DNA of 64,000 bases, from contig JARGXX010000098.1 of NCBI GenBank assembly GCA_030374765.1, positions 1 to 64,000 on the forward strand, given 5' to 3'. This DNA is from Agarophyton chilense. Its lineage: Eukaryota > Rhodophyta > Florideophyceae > Gracilariales > Gracilariaceae. Positions within the stretch are counted from its first letter, which is position 1. Each line of letters opens with the position of its first letter. The notes under the pieces are model-generated. The model was not told the DNA's origin, searched no databases, and saw nothing but the letters and a program-made list of their open reading frames with translations. The translations under genes and the position numbers were made by a program. This document shows positions 10,056-21,024 of this stretch, in pieces.

Positions 10056-10400
10056 GTGGGACTTAGTTCCAACGACTCTCGGGTGACCACAGTCGTCTTG
10101 GACAGAGGCGCTGGTCCCAATTTTGTCCATCCTAAGCTACTCTCTTTTGGCTGGCAAAAGTTCGTTCAGGCAAGGAAGAGCCTCAGAATTACCGATGCAT
10201 CACGCAGACCAATAGACATAAAAGGAATAGTACCACTTTACCTACAATTAGGACAATTCAAATTCCGCACGTGGTTCCTTGAATGGCCTAACTGGGGCGC
10301 TGAGGCAATCCTAGGGACATCCTTTATCGATCGCTACATTAATGCTATTTATCCAGGCCTTCGGAAAGTTGCAACTATCGCGCACCTTTTATCTCCATAA
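10056..10400 (+). pseudogene. Gypsy-1 retropepsin region
   Basis: The frame contains VVLDRGAGPNFV, the aspartic protease active site with the canonical DTG changed to DRG, and the second conserved segment AILGTSFIDRYINAIYP. Compare LLGTNFIDRHVKAILP in Gypsy-2 at about 61180: the two are sister elements. The Thr-to-Arg change should abolish activity. The stretch 9588-10050 upstream is probably the decayed end of gag (frame 9588-9794), but no capsid or zinc-knuckle motif is visible. Confidence 0.75.
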
Positions 10401-10477
10401 CTGGTTCTGCCCCAGGGCCAGAAGCTAACCGCAAACGAGCGATTATCTTCAAAAACACCAAGTCCAATAAGGTTTGA

Positions 10478-11932
10478 TTGTCGAAAGCCATAACCATACC
10501 CAGAATGACCCAAATCACCGTATTGGTCCATGCCCAGTACTCAAGTCTCGTGGCGATTCAGAACGATCCGAGAAGGGTTCTGAAGCACCTTACCTTAACA
10601 GCCAATGGTGTAATGGACATACGCCCCAATAGGCCCTTCTTGGTCACAATCAGCAACTTCAGAGATAAACGCGTATGGTTACCTAAAGGTACAGTGATTG
10701 GCATCATTCTACCTGCGCCCGTGGCCATCAAGGAGGCCCAAATGGATTTCATTTTCAGGCCACATCCCGACGAGGACGTCGAGTTTTGGGAGGGGACAGT
10801 CGCTATCGGCGTAGAATTCGAATCTTATCGGCCCCAGGTGCTTGGTCTCCACAGGGAATACCAGGCCATGTGCTCAGGTACATTGAGAAAAATTAGAGCC
10901 ACTACACACCGTATTAACCTCCAGGACGATGCTAGACCAGTGTTCCAGCACCCATACCGTACAGGCCTGAAGAGTAGGAAAAACGTCGCCGACCAGATGG
11001 GAAAAATGTACAAAGCTCACGTCATAAAGCCGGCGCCTCCTAACCAGTCCAAATGGCCAAGTCCCCTTGTCCTCGCAGCTAAGAAAGATGGCTCAGTCAG
11101 GTTCTGTGTCTACTATAGGATGGTTCACGCAGTAACCAAGAGGGACTCACACCCGATACCCCGTATGGATGACTGTCTAGATTCCTTTGGTGAAGCTGCC
11201 TTATTTACCACACTGGTCGCTAACTCCAGATATTGGAAGGTCCCTTTGGCCGAAGATGCGATATCGCTGACAACCTTCACCACCCATAAAGGTCTCTTCA
11301 GATTTACTCGCATGCCCTTTGGTTTATAGAATGCACCAGCAACCTTCTAACGGGTAATGGACATCATACTGTCTAGAGTCAAACTGAAATTCGCCCTGGT
11401 CTATTTGTATGACGTAATAATCTTCTCAAAGACCTTGAAGGAACACCTTCGCCATGTGAAGACGGTACTGACATTCCTACAGGACGCTGGAGTAACACTG
11501 AAACACCGCAAATGCGCCTACTTCCAGGCCTCGGTGGACTATCTCGGGCACGTCGTCCTCCCAGGAAAGCTAAAGTTAGCCACACAGACCTCAAATGCGA
11601 TCCGCCAGGCTAAATCTCCCAGAACCCACACGGAACTACGATCCTTGCTGGGCTTTTGCAACTTTTACCGACGTTTCGTCCAGGGGTTTGCTAAAATCTT
11701 GGCCCCCCTCAACGCAATGCTGAAGAAAAAAACACCTTCAGAGTTCGAGACCCTTACTGACGACCAGTACGAGGCATTTCAGACCGTAAAGAACAAATTA
11801 CTGAATCCATCTATACTGGATTTACCAAAACCCAATAGGCCCTTTGTCCGGAACACAGACACCTCTGATGTCCAAGTGGGTTGTACACTGCTACAAGAAC
11901 AGGAGTCACCGAAAGACTATCAACCTATTGGA
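10478..11932 (+). pseudogene. Gypsy-1 reverse transcriptase
   Basis: Gypsy RT in one frame: SKWPSPLVLAAKKDGSVRFC, PIPRMDDCLDSFGEAALF, FRFTRMPFGL then stop-NAPATF-stop-RVMDIIL, the catalytic block VYLYDVIIFS (canonical YVDD or YIDD changed to YLYD), then SLLGFCNFYRRFVQGFAK and the start of RNase H up to DYQPIG. The two stops at 11327-11350 both stand where Gln (CAG, CAA) is normal, which fits C-to-T changes. The frame is cut at 11932 by a solo LTR and resumes at 12627. Confidence 0.88.
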
Positions 11933-12621
11933 TGATGGAGGGGGAAATGCTGAAGGAAAGGTTGAGGGAATGAAAAGGAAGTTCGCCAGCTCTAGCTTGG
12001 ATTTACTTGGAGGCGCTCAAACTTTCATTTATATACTACTTCAAAACGTCAGCTGTCTAGACTCCAACCCAAAGTAAACCCTAGACTACAAAGCAGGGAC
12101 ACTCAATACTACCAATCATATTCAGGCACGACATTAACCCTAGTCAAAGTTCATTGCAGCACACAACAAGGCAATACAATAGTGCACAGCACATCATTAC
12201 ACTGACGTGTGCACAAATTCAATATGCCAGCACACACTACTTGCAATCCGCCTCCATACACATTCACGTTCCTGCACAGTACACCAAGTCTCCTGTAATA
12301 CACATGTCACGTCTCTTCTCCAAGTACATTCGTTACACCTTGTGAGATGTGTTCATAGTACACCAGCTGGACATGTTGAACAGCGTGCACAGTAGTACAA
12401 GTAGACCACTTACACACGTGTACCACAGACAAACCCAATAGTGCCATACCACTTGTACACACCACATTGCATGTGCACATTTACAGTAGCCAATCACAGC
12501 CCGAGTTCACGTTGAGATCCGACTGACACGCATATGCGCTTTTCCAGGGGCACCCTCCAAAACAGCCCATGCTCCCCTGCACTTTTGGTTTTCAGTGACA
12601 GCAAAGGGTCAACAGCCAACA
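11933..12621 (-). mobile_element. Solo LTR-2 inserted in Gypsy-1
   Basis: 689 bp with TG...CA ends, minus orientation (starts TGTTGGCTGTTGACCC at 12621), flanked by the 5-bp target duplication TTGGA at 11928-11932 and 12622-12626. Removing the insert and one TTGGA joins the RNase H frame of Gypsy-1 exactly. A TATA-like TATATAAATG (minus) lies near 12030. Confidence 0.93.
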
Positions 12622-12626
12622 TTGGA

Positions 12627-13014
12627 TAGTGGAGCAGAACGCTCACCAGCGCGGAGCGAAACTACAGTACTACCGAAAAGGAATGTGTAAGCATCGTATG
12701 GTCCGTATTTACAGTCCTTCCATACGTCGAGGGAACTAGAATTACCATTAGGACAGACCACGAATCACTCTGCTGGCTACTCAATATGACCGATGCATCA
12801 AGTCGCCTTGCTCAATGGCGCCTCAGGCTGTCCGAATATGACTACAAGATAACCTATAGAACAGGCATCAAGAACCAGGCAGCAGATGCCCTCTCGCGGA
12901 TCATTACCGACGGAACTGACGACACTCCATTGCAGGACCTAATTCCTACCCCCTTTACAGAAGATGGACCACAAAATTATACGGAAATGAATGAACTTAT
13001 GGGTAAGGTGCAAT
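12627..13014 (+). pseudogene. Gypsy-1 RNase H
   Basis: Continues from 11932: stop-WSRTLTSAERNYSTTEKE, IRTDHESLCWLL, RLAQWRLRLSEYDYKI, then NQAADALSRI, the standard end of Gypsy RNase H. The codon at 12627-12629 is TAG where Tyr is expected (GYWSRTL). Interrupted at 13014 by LTR-1. Confidence 0.88.
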
Positions 13015-13687
13015 TGTTGAGGTTTGGTCGACTCTGCCCCCAAGCCCTTTGGAGTGTTGGAAATAGTGGAAAACAGAAAGTGGATTTAAGCACAGGCACT
13101 TTTGGGCACCCTCCGCGGAAAAACGCATATGCGCCTCATCTCAATCTCAACGTGAAACGGCCATCTGATTGGCTACTGCAAATGCCCTCATGCAACGTGG
13201 TATGGACAAGTGGTCTGGTTCTAATGGGGCGTGTTGGGGCTTCGGCCCAAGTGGAGCGATTTGATTGGACGAGAGCGCTGAATGAGCACGGGCTATGCAG
13301 TTGGAAAGAATGGGCGAATGTGGGCTGGATACGGGGTTTGGCCGTAACAGCCGAATCTGGGCTGCGCGGGGTGGTTGGCACTGGCGCACCACTTTGGATG
13401 ATTTTTTGAGTTTTTATTTGATATGCTTCATGTTTGAAATTGTTTTGGCGCGCAACTCCTCGTCGCACAGGGCCAAGGTGTGAGACGTGGGTGACCCCCC
13501 GACGGTCAGCACCGGCGGCGGAAGTGCGTGCGAGGTAGATATAGTTTTCAATGACGGTCGCCAACGATCGAAGTAAATTGTGAAGGCTGACTACCTTCCT
13601 TTGTTTCTCTTCTTTTATTTTTCTCTTCTTCTCGTCTTTTCCCCCTCTTCTTCCTTTTCCTTTACCTAACCTGCGCTCACGTTTTGA
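13015..13687 (+). mobile_element. Solo LTR-1 inserted in Gypsy-1
   Basis: 673 bp from TGTTGAGG to CACGTTTTGA, flanked by the 5-bp duplication GCAAT at 13010-13014 and 13688-13692. Excision restores one frame (LMGKVQ then SEDLEVKENKVYL). This fixes the exact ends of family 1 and shows they are TG...GA. Confidence 0.92.
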
Positions 13688-13692
13688 GCAAT

Positions 13693-14429
13693 CGGAGGAT
13701 CTTGAGGTAAAGGAGAACAAAGTATACCTATTGGACTGGGAGACAGTACCGCCCATCTCGACTCCCCCTCAGGCTAACGCGAGAGCCTCGGAGGAAAAAG
13801 AGCTCCTCACTATAACAATTGAGAAACTCCTACAGCCGCAGGTCGAAGACCAGTACTGCAAGGAAACAGCCAAATTGGTAGGAATCCCTGGATGCTTATT
13901 TGACTATGACCGATTTGGACCACTGTGTCCCCGCTCACCATTGGATGGCCCACTCCGACGGGTAAAATCAAGGTCACTCAGGGCGCGGTTCCTATACCTC
14001 GCACATTTCCCTCACCTTTCTGGTCACCTTGGAGGCCGACGAATGTACCAGAACCTAAGGAAGTTCTTCTAATGGCCACTCATGGCGCAGGACCTTTGGC
14101 AAACCGCACGTAACTGTACTTCGTGCGCACATATCCGAGGGTCTCGCTTAAACCATCAGGCCAAATTGATACTCTTCCCCGCCGCAGGCCCGATGGAATT
14201 TGTCGCAATGGATATACTTGGACCTTTGCCTAAGTCGTCCCATGGGAAACGGTTTGTCTTATTAATAACCGATAGGTTTACGAAACGTACCCGAGCCCTA
14301 CCCCTAGGGATGACTACCTCCACAAACGTCGCCACTGCCTTCTCGTCCCACTGGGTATATCCATATGGCATGCCACTCTATTTCCTTACGGATGATGGCA
14401 GCCATTTTGCATCCAAATTCTTCTCACAG
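13693..14429 (+). pseudogene. Gypsy-1 linker and integrase, truncated
   Basis: After the linker (WETVPPIS) come FLYLAHFPHLSGHLGGRRMY and NCTSCAHIRG (the HHCC zinc finger), the integrase first Asp in VAMDILGPLPK and the second in LTDDGSHFASKFF. A TAA at about 14072 replaces the Tyr of FYWP, and there is a frameshift near 13960. Coding identity ends at about 14429, before the catalytic Glu, where an LTR fragment begins. Confidence 0.85.
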
Positions 14430-14563
14430 TACGCAGTAAATGCCAGCCCATTGTACCAAGTTCTCTGGGAGTGCCGCCGTCAAGGATACTAACCTGAGAA
14501 CCCGCTCTACCGCGCTACCTCAGGTTTAGACCAACACGCTGACCCATCAGTCATTGCGTTACA
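14430..14563 (+). mobile_element. 3' 134 bp of the Gypsy-type LTR (family G)
   Basis: Matches the last part of the solo LTRs at 18112-18556 and 36134-36579 (shared CTCTGGGAGTGCCGCCGTCA block, ending CATTGCGTTACA). Its position right after the Gypsy-1 integrase suggests that family G is the LTR of this Gypsy lineage and that an internal deletion joined integrase to LTR. Confidence 0.7.
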
Positions 14564-14585
14564 ACCAGAGGGGGGTGGAGACGCA

Positions 14586-15020
14586 GTGTACCACGCCATC
14601 GATTTGTCGAGTTCTAAGCAAGCAAGATTATCGTTTAGTGCAATAGGAGCGGAAAGTCTCGTGGCAGCCTTATCTGCCGATCGTGGTGCCCTCATAGCGT
14701 CCGGCATCGATGAGGTCCATAGATCCGAATCGAAACTACAAATAGTTCTAACGGTTGACTCCGACGGTTTCTATTCCACAATCACAACTCGTTATGAAGG
14801 ACGGGACTACTGTCTGCGTCATACGGTGGCATGAATACGGGATTCTTTTGAATCTGGTGAAATATCCGTGCTTCAATGGATTCAAGGCACATAAAAACTT
14901 GCCGATGCTATAACTAAGCGCAAGATGGTAGTGTTTCGTAATCAGAATGGAGTTTTCAAGACGGGTTGGATATCGAAAGCTATATTTCATAATGCCAAGC
15001 GGGTACCACAAAAGATGTAA
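14586..15020 (+). pseudogene. RNase H tail of a divergent Copia-like element
   Basis: Frame reads SFSAIGAESLVAALSADRGA, LTVDSDGFYSTIT (catalytic Asp region), YCLRHTVA, stop, IRDSFESGEISVLQWI, KLADAITKRKM. Stops and a terminal KLADA(I/L)TKR motif identify a degraded Copia-type RNase H. Probable partner of 9100-9444, separated from it by Gypsy-1. Confidence 0.6.
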
Positions 15021-16275
15021 AGGGTTTACTACACGTATCGCGCGCGTTTGCACACCCCTCTACTGAACCCATTCTTATTTTTCTTACTAGAAATCGACAC
15101 CTCCTTCACTCTCCTCATTTTTGGAATCCTCTTGTAATCTAAGATGGTTTACACGCAGCACCTGAGGGCTTCTTCGTAAAATCGCAATGGAAACTGCTCG
15201 ACGGCATCAAGTATCTCCAAACGGTTTCATTCCACGCAGAGGACATGGCCCGTCTTAGGGGTACGCAGGCGCAGTAAGAATATCCCTGTGTTTTGTGAGA
15301 GTATCCATCTCATGTTTAGGCAATAAGTGTTTCTGTCATCTCGCACCTTCCGCAATACTGGATTAATACCTTGGATTCCAGTTGACCCACTCAGCCACAC
15401 CGGTAAAAGAAATTATATGTGGAAAGTTTTCCCGCAGTATGGTTGCTTCGGCGTACTGCTAGAAGATGACGCGTGCGAGCGCGTTCGCTAACAAGCCTGC
15501 AAACAGAAGTCATTTGTCCTTGAAACCAGCCTACAATCGTCCCTAAACTGGTATCTGATCGTGTATGTGGTTGTTGATCGTGGGCCAGGGCTATATATGC
15601 CCACTGGAACAAGCACATATCAAACACAGTAGCTGTCGAGGGTGTCTAAGACTTAAGCCGTAACTTTGCCTTTTATCTGTTTAGAGTCAGTGACCACGTC
15701 TGTGGTAAAAACCAAAATGGTAGCGGGTGTTTAGGACCTGTCGGTTCTAGGGAGCGCGCAACGGGCTCGACTTAGGAGGCGGAGATTCAAGATACCTGTA
15801 AGATGTGGCAGAACTAGCCACTGAAGGGTTCAACAGGAACGACGGATTTACTTAGACCACGTTGGCACACGGTAATGGACAGCGCACGCGGGTCCTGCAA
15901 ACCGTAAGAACAATGAACTTGGCTTTATGGCCGACTTTAGAAACCAAAAGGGGTAAAAGTAGTCTAGTAGGTGCTTAACTTTACAGTAGTGACCGGGGTG
16001 GCCATGCTTAGAGAAGATATAGATCTCACCAGCCACACGACCGACGGTGGTGCTCTTCGTCACTTGGCCACTAGAGCTGCCTTTGAGGCGCGCCTCTCTA
16101 TCTACTTAATCCTATCTATCTAACAAAAACTTATCGAAAAGATAAACTAATTGTTAACGAAACCACTGTAGTACACGGCGCATGCCGGCAACCATCCGGG
16201 TCCAATACGTGGCCATCAATAACTTTTTGGTGTGGCTCACTATACTACAGCGTCGCATTGTACGATGTTGGCTAT
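15021..16275. other. Unassigned 1.25 kb stretch
   Basis: No repeat shared with the rest of the window, no motif and no convincing frame. The longest minus-strand frames (15391-15627, 15848-16063) are not recognised. Confidence 0.5.
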
Positions 16276-17025
16276 TCAATTATGCCACAAACCCTGTTCA
16301 GAAAGCGCATACGAGAGTTCACCTCCAAGTAGGGTGTGGAAGATTATCGCATGGCATTCATAATTCGCATTATCGTGATTCCTCGCATAATATTGTGGCC
16401 CCTCATAGCTTCGCACGACTTGTTTGCCGCGGAGCGCCGTTGCTTTTCTGACGAAAATAATGCCATCAACTCTCCAATCTGCACCCTCTCCATCTTTGCA
16501 CAACCTGTACCTTGTTGCGATATCATGGTCTAATCTCCGGCCTGGCCGCGATCGGCACCATTCGAAGATAGGCAATCCAGCCATCACGGCTATATCAGGG
16601 CTGCGAAAAGACCGGTGCTCTCCATCACTACATTCCGCCAGGTACCTCTCCCGTTCGTCTTGATCAACACACGTAAGATACATTATGTTTGTCAGGACCC
16701 ACTTCGAGGGAAGGTCATTCGCGGACACGTTTTGTTTTTGGCGCATGTAGCATGATTCCATTCGCCTGTTGAAGAGACAGGCGAGCGTTAAATGGTAGTC
16801 TGGAGATGTACCGCTCATGTGTGTTGTATCCAAACTGCGTTCAGGCCTCTTTTTGTGGGCATATCCGATTTCCCTGTTGCAGTGGAACCCGATTCGTGCA
16901 CCCCTCCAACCAACACTTTGTTTTAGTGGACCCGTATATTCTAAATTATTTGCACGCAATCGCTGCATATGCGGTAATCTGTATGCTCTGCCTTGGCCGA
17001 GCGGCCAACTGAGTTTGTGGCTCAC
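16276..17025 (-). CDS. Hypothetical protein, 249 codons, not recognised
   Basis: The longest open frame in the 15-24 kb region, starting ATG at 17025. It is rich in Arg, Tyr and Cys with no signal peptide and no clear membrane segment. The C-terminal part (VDGIIFVRKATALRGKQVVRS followed by YEG) vaguely recalls the end of a SET domain, but the rest of that fold is not evident, so I assign no function. Frames just upstream (16946-17164) and downstream (15848-16063) on the same strand could be broken extensions. It may be a remnant of a longer gene or transposon-encoded protein; chance is possible but a run of this length is unusual here. Confidence 0.3.
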   Translation of the reverse strand: MSHKLSWPLGQGRAYRLPHMQRLRANNLEYTGPLKQSVGWRGARIGFHCNREIGYAHKKRPERSLDTTHMSGTSPDYHLTLACLFNRRMESCYMRQKQNVSANDLPSKWVLTNIMYLTCVDQDERERYLAECSDGEHRSFRSPDIAVMAGLPIFEWCRSRPGRRLDHDIATRYRLCKDGEGADWRVDGIIFVRKATALRGKQVVRSYEGPQYYARNHDNANYECHAIIFHTLLGGELSYALSEQGLWHN

Positions 17026-17559
17026 TGTGGCTTAGAGGCTTTCCATTTGCAGATATAATCGCGGTCTTCGCTTCGATCGCGAAACGCATATGGCGTATTA
17101 TTTTAAAGAGATGCCCAGGTTCCCAACCCAATTGTGGCACGCGACGACCGCTCAAAGCCCACACTCAACCAACAGGTTGTGGGACTTTTCACGGGCGGTT
17201 GGGTCGAAGCAGATCTTGCTTAGTTTTGCTTTGGAACGCGACCACTATCGTCGCGGTACCATTCGAAGCGAGAGAGTGTTCTAATCTATCGATCCCGATG
17301 CTGTTCAGGACGTGCTGTCCAAATATGCCAGTAATCTCACGTACGTTGAGATCATGGCGTCATGCTCGCGCCGAGCTCACCGTCGTGTTCACAAATAACC
17401 CCGAAGGGGTTAAAGGAGAACGGGACCGCTCAAGTTAAGAAACAACGTTGAACTTTGTCCTGACTCACGGCTACACCTACCGGCTCTCCTCCTGCGCATC
17501 ACATTAATCTTGCGGCTTTACAGACAGAAAAGAAGATAGAAAGACAACCGGGAGATAAA

Positions 17560-17962
17560 TAACTCAGCTATTTTGGATGACTTTTGTGTCGCAGATTTAG
17601 GAAACCTTTTTGACGCGGAGGAGCAGTGGCACGTCTGCTAACCAGTGTCTGTCTAAAAATCTGTTACAAATGCTGTTGATGCTGCATTGGAAGCGGACGG
17701 CAATGATGCGTCTGGATGCCAGAACTTTTGCGAGGAGCCGGAACATTCTGAACGCCTGGCATCTGTCACAAGATATCTGGAAACAGCGGAGGCGTTTCTC
17801 AATGAGATCACTTGTATGAATGCCAACTAACATAGGTATATGGGAGGGTCACGTGCTGCGGATGTTTTACCCCTCATTGAATTGGAACTAGAGAGGGTCA
17901 GGTTGCAAAGGCGGCTGAATGCCACGCAGTCCAAAAATGGCGAATTTTTTTATATAGAATAA
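17560..17962 (+). pseudogene. Decayed coding-like tract, not recognised
   Basis: One plus frame reads acidic, protein-like sequence with only a few stops: ALEADGNDASGCQNFCEEPE, RLASVTRYLETAEAFLNEIT and VLPLIELELERVRLQRRLNA. It lies about 0.9 kb before the Harbinger transposase relic. It could be that element's second ORF or an unrelated gene remnant. The rest of 17026-18050 shows nothing. Confidence 0.3.
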
Positions 17963-18111
17963 ATCCAGTGCAGTGCTAAGCAACAGTACTGTAAAAAAAA
18001 ACAGAGCCCGCCCATATAATTCAAAAAGACCCCTAGACGCCTAAACATCAGGGTTTGATAAACTGAAACCACCCAATGGCTCTGTTCAGTTTATCGTAAT
18101 GTTCAGGTTCG

Positions 18112-18556
18112 TTTGAAGGAGCAACGATAACGGTTGAGCTTTTAAGCCGCCTAGGCCTGGGGTATCTTACAGACGCCACGTGGACTGGCCAACCTCAGCT
18201 GGGCTCATTTAGATTATTATTTTATTTTAATTAGTGTAATAGATTAGCACTACAGTGCCAGGGAGAACCAAGAGCCTCGCCACTGTTATTCACTTGCCGT
18301 AAGGGACACTTCTCCCTTAGAGTAAGGTAGGCACCGTTAGGATACGAAATTACCCCTTTTCGTACATTAGTTCCATCAATTGGTCTTCAAGCCATCGTTT
18401 CCGTAGCTCCAACCAGTAGGAGTACGCAGTGAACGCCAGACCATTGCACCAAGTACTCTGGGAGTGCCGCCGTCAAGGATACGAACCTTAGGACCCGCTC
18501 TACCACGCTACCTTAGGTTGGCACCAGTACGCTGACCCACCAGTCATTTCGTTACA
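18112..18556 (+). mobile_element. Solo LTR, Gypsy-type family G
   Basis: 445 bp, homologous over its length to 36134-36579. Flanks GTTCG (18107-18111) and GTTAG (18557-18561) are a 4-of-5 target duplication. It contains an A+T-rich TTTATTTTAATTAGTGTAAT block (likely promoter) and, near its 3' end, the antisense tRNA-like block. Confidence 0.75.
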
Positions 18557-18833
18557 GTTAGGAGGAGAGTTCACATTATGCAACTGAACGTGAAATCTTA
18601 GCCTAGAAACCATGTTGCACAGGTTTCAAGTGAGTGTGATCGGTTTAGGGGGATTCTACACTGGGACATCTCAAAGAGCGTTTTGTATCCTTCTCCCAAA
18701 ACGACCACAAACTTCATATAATCATGACACGGAGCATATTTCCAATGTACCCATCAACTGCGGGCAGTTTTGGGTACCCTTCTGGAGCGACCCCATCTTA
18801 TGGACAAAGTGCTCCTGAGCATTACAGGTCATA

Positions 18834-19893
18834 ATGGACGCAAACCGTGGCACAGCGCTCCTTTTTGGCCTTCTCCACACATTCTGGGCGCTTGAAGACG
18901 ATTTCATGGTCACAGAAGCGGCTCTGAATGTGATGGGATCTGCGGCTGCGGCAACAGCTACGACTGCTGAAACCCATGGAGCAGTCCTTTTTCGAGCTTG
19001 GAGCTACAGCCAAAAGGACAGCAACAGGTTTACAATTTGTGCTTTGCAACCAAGTTTCATAGAAAGAGGTGCTTAGAAGGCACTATTCGGAGTATCGCGA
19101 ACTGTGTTTTAAGACCTGGTTTGCTCCCTGCAAGATGTATTGATGAAAAAGGAGACAAACTTTTGATCTCCGCTACCCCCTGCAATACTCATTTCGGCAT
19201 TTTTAATGTATGTCGGTGGAGCGAGTTGCTATAAAACTGGTGCACAGCTGAGCATAGGTAGAAGTTCAGTAAGCAGAGATGTAAAGATTTTTGGCAGAGC
19301 GGTCTGCTCTCATCTCAGCGACAAGGTGCTGTTGCCCCAAACCGAGTCTCATCTAGCTGCAGTGATGTAAGGATTTCAAGAGATACGTGGCCTTTTGTAT
19401 TGCATGGGCGCAATTGACGGCACATGAATACCATGGTTAATGTGCCCTGAAGAACAATACTACGAGTAAAGCTGTTCTAAAGGCTTCTCCCGGTGTTGAG
19501 GTTCGACCGTATCTTATTGCCATTTCGTCTTGACGTGAATTTGAGGAATAGCTTCAGTAAGCAGGAGATGGCAGCAAAACCTGTTTTCAAAACTTGGAAT
19601 TCAATTGCGTACCAAACGTGAAAGCCTGTCGAGTGTGAATTTGGAATATTGATGCACCGGTTTTCGGATCTTAAGACTGGGTTACAATTAAATCAAGAAG
19701 ATGGTATGGTGAAGCTGATCAATGCGTGTGATTCTCTGAACAATTTTTGAATGGAATGCGAGGATCATGTAGACTACTACCTACCGGCAGACGAACTTGA
19801 AGATCTACAGCAGGTGACAGTAGATATAATCAGCGGAAAAAAGCAGAAAATTGAACTGTTTTCATATGTAGTAGAGAAACTTGATAAAATTGT
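18834..19893 (+). pseudogene. PIF/Harbinger (DDE_Tnp_4) transposase
   Basis: Readable through several stops and at least two frameshifts. N-terminal part from ATG 18834; then GVSRTVF, SPLPPAILISAFLMYVGGAS, QLSIGRSSVSRDVKIFGRAV, EIRGLLYCMGAIDGT (first catalytic Asp), IPWLMCPEEQYYE-stop-SCSKGFS (the Tyr/Lys-Gly motif of the family), and the C-terminal block EFGILMHRFSDLKTGL with VKLINACDSLNNF. These are the standard landmarks of HARBI1/PIF transposases. Too many stops to be functional. Confidence 0.82.
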
Positions 19894-21024
19894 TTAGAAC
19901 TTTTCGACGAGACGTTCCATGATTCTCATCAGCTTGGCTTTCTCATCATTGCTTTTCTTGAGCTCGGACAACAATCCATGTTGTCACGCTTCGGCTCGCT
20001 TGAAAAATGACTCTACACTCTAATGCCTCGATTGCTTGTTTCTCTTTCGAGAGCTTTAAATTGTGCCCTGAACTACAGTACTACCGGTTTTACTGTCGAT
20101 CACGACTAGTGAACTATGGCTTGCTTTATCCTGCTCCAGTTCGTGTAATTCTTCGAAGAAAGATAGCCTTTAATATAGATCAGATTCTTTAACATCCCTT
20201 CTGGACTCATTATTTTCCGATATATATATATATGGAAATTGCTCCCGCTTGATGCATGTAAATGTTTTCTGCCACGCCTTAGAGAGTCCGCAAATACTGC
20301 GTATTTTCTTCGCAAGATTTGTAGCCACTTTAAAAAATTTCTTCAGAGGCTTTTTTTGCTTTTTGTGGTCTTCTTACCTAGCAGCCGTCATCATTTGAAG
20401 CATAATCATTACGGTTTCGTGAATGTAGTTTTGATAATAGGTTTTTGGGCTGTCTAACTTGGTTTTTGGTGGTGATGGTTACTGTTTTGTGGATGGTAAT
20501 CAGCCAATAGTGCTGCTCAATCGAGTTTGAGGTGATTAGGCTCATTTGCACGACAAAGTGACCAAGGATTCTTTCTGGCTAGTGAGAGCAGCTTTTGAAC
20601 GCAAACAGGAAGCGGCGAAGGCTTTCTGTTTGCGCTTGTGTGCTCCCGCGAAAATGCTGTCTACATCTGTAGCATGTTTCGATTCTACACTGAACGTGGA
20701 CATTACTGGGGCAAATTAGGACAGGTTGCTCTGCATCGTGGACAACAGTCTGCGTCCCTTCTTTTTTGTCTACCCTTTGGTGTAGAGACCCCCTTATAGT
20801 GCGTGTTCAGTTTATCGTAGGTTCTGTTTATCGAGAATTTACTCTGTGCTTTTGAAGTGAAATTTTGGTCTCGTAAGACGTCAAACACTAAGGCGTAGAG
20901 ACACTAGCTGAGCCTCTTCCACCTCTGTACCGAGACACGCTGGTGTGTGAAAGCGGGGTTGCTATCCCGATTGACTAAGCCTGCTCTGGTGGATTCCCCA
21001 CTCTTCACCTCTCTCTCGTCTGGG
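19894..21024. other. A+T-rich stretch without recognisable genes
   Basis: Contains a (TA)n run at about 20220-20232 and the right inverted motif of the Harbinger relic (20806-20816). The small frames present are not convincing. Confidence 0.5.

Larger units (their letters stand above)
18051..20820 (+). mobile_element. Probable PIF/Harbinger DNA transposon relic
   Basis: The transposase relic at 18834-19893 is bracketed by inverted motifs: GATAAACTGAA at 18057-18067 and its complement TTCAGTTTATC at 20806-20816. A second TTCAGTTTATC at 18085-18095 forms an 11-bp hairpin stem with the left one. Exact ends and target duplication are not resolved. A solo LTR (18112-18556) sits inside. Confidence 0.5.

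Noticed and set aside
16276..16500. SET-domain-like C-terminus in the 249-codon frame
   Set aside because: Only one short segment resembles the family; the NHS and other core motifs are absent, so no function was assigned.
18470..18530. tRNA gene on the minus strand
   Set aside because: A- and B-box-like sequences are present, but there is no room for an anticodon arm and the acceptor stem pairs poorly. It lies inside a solo LTR, so it is reported as a tRNA-like block only.
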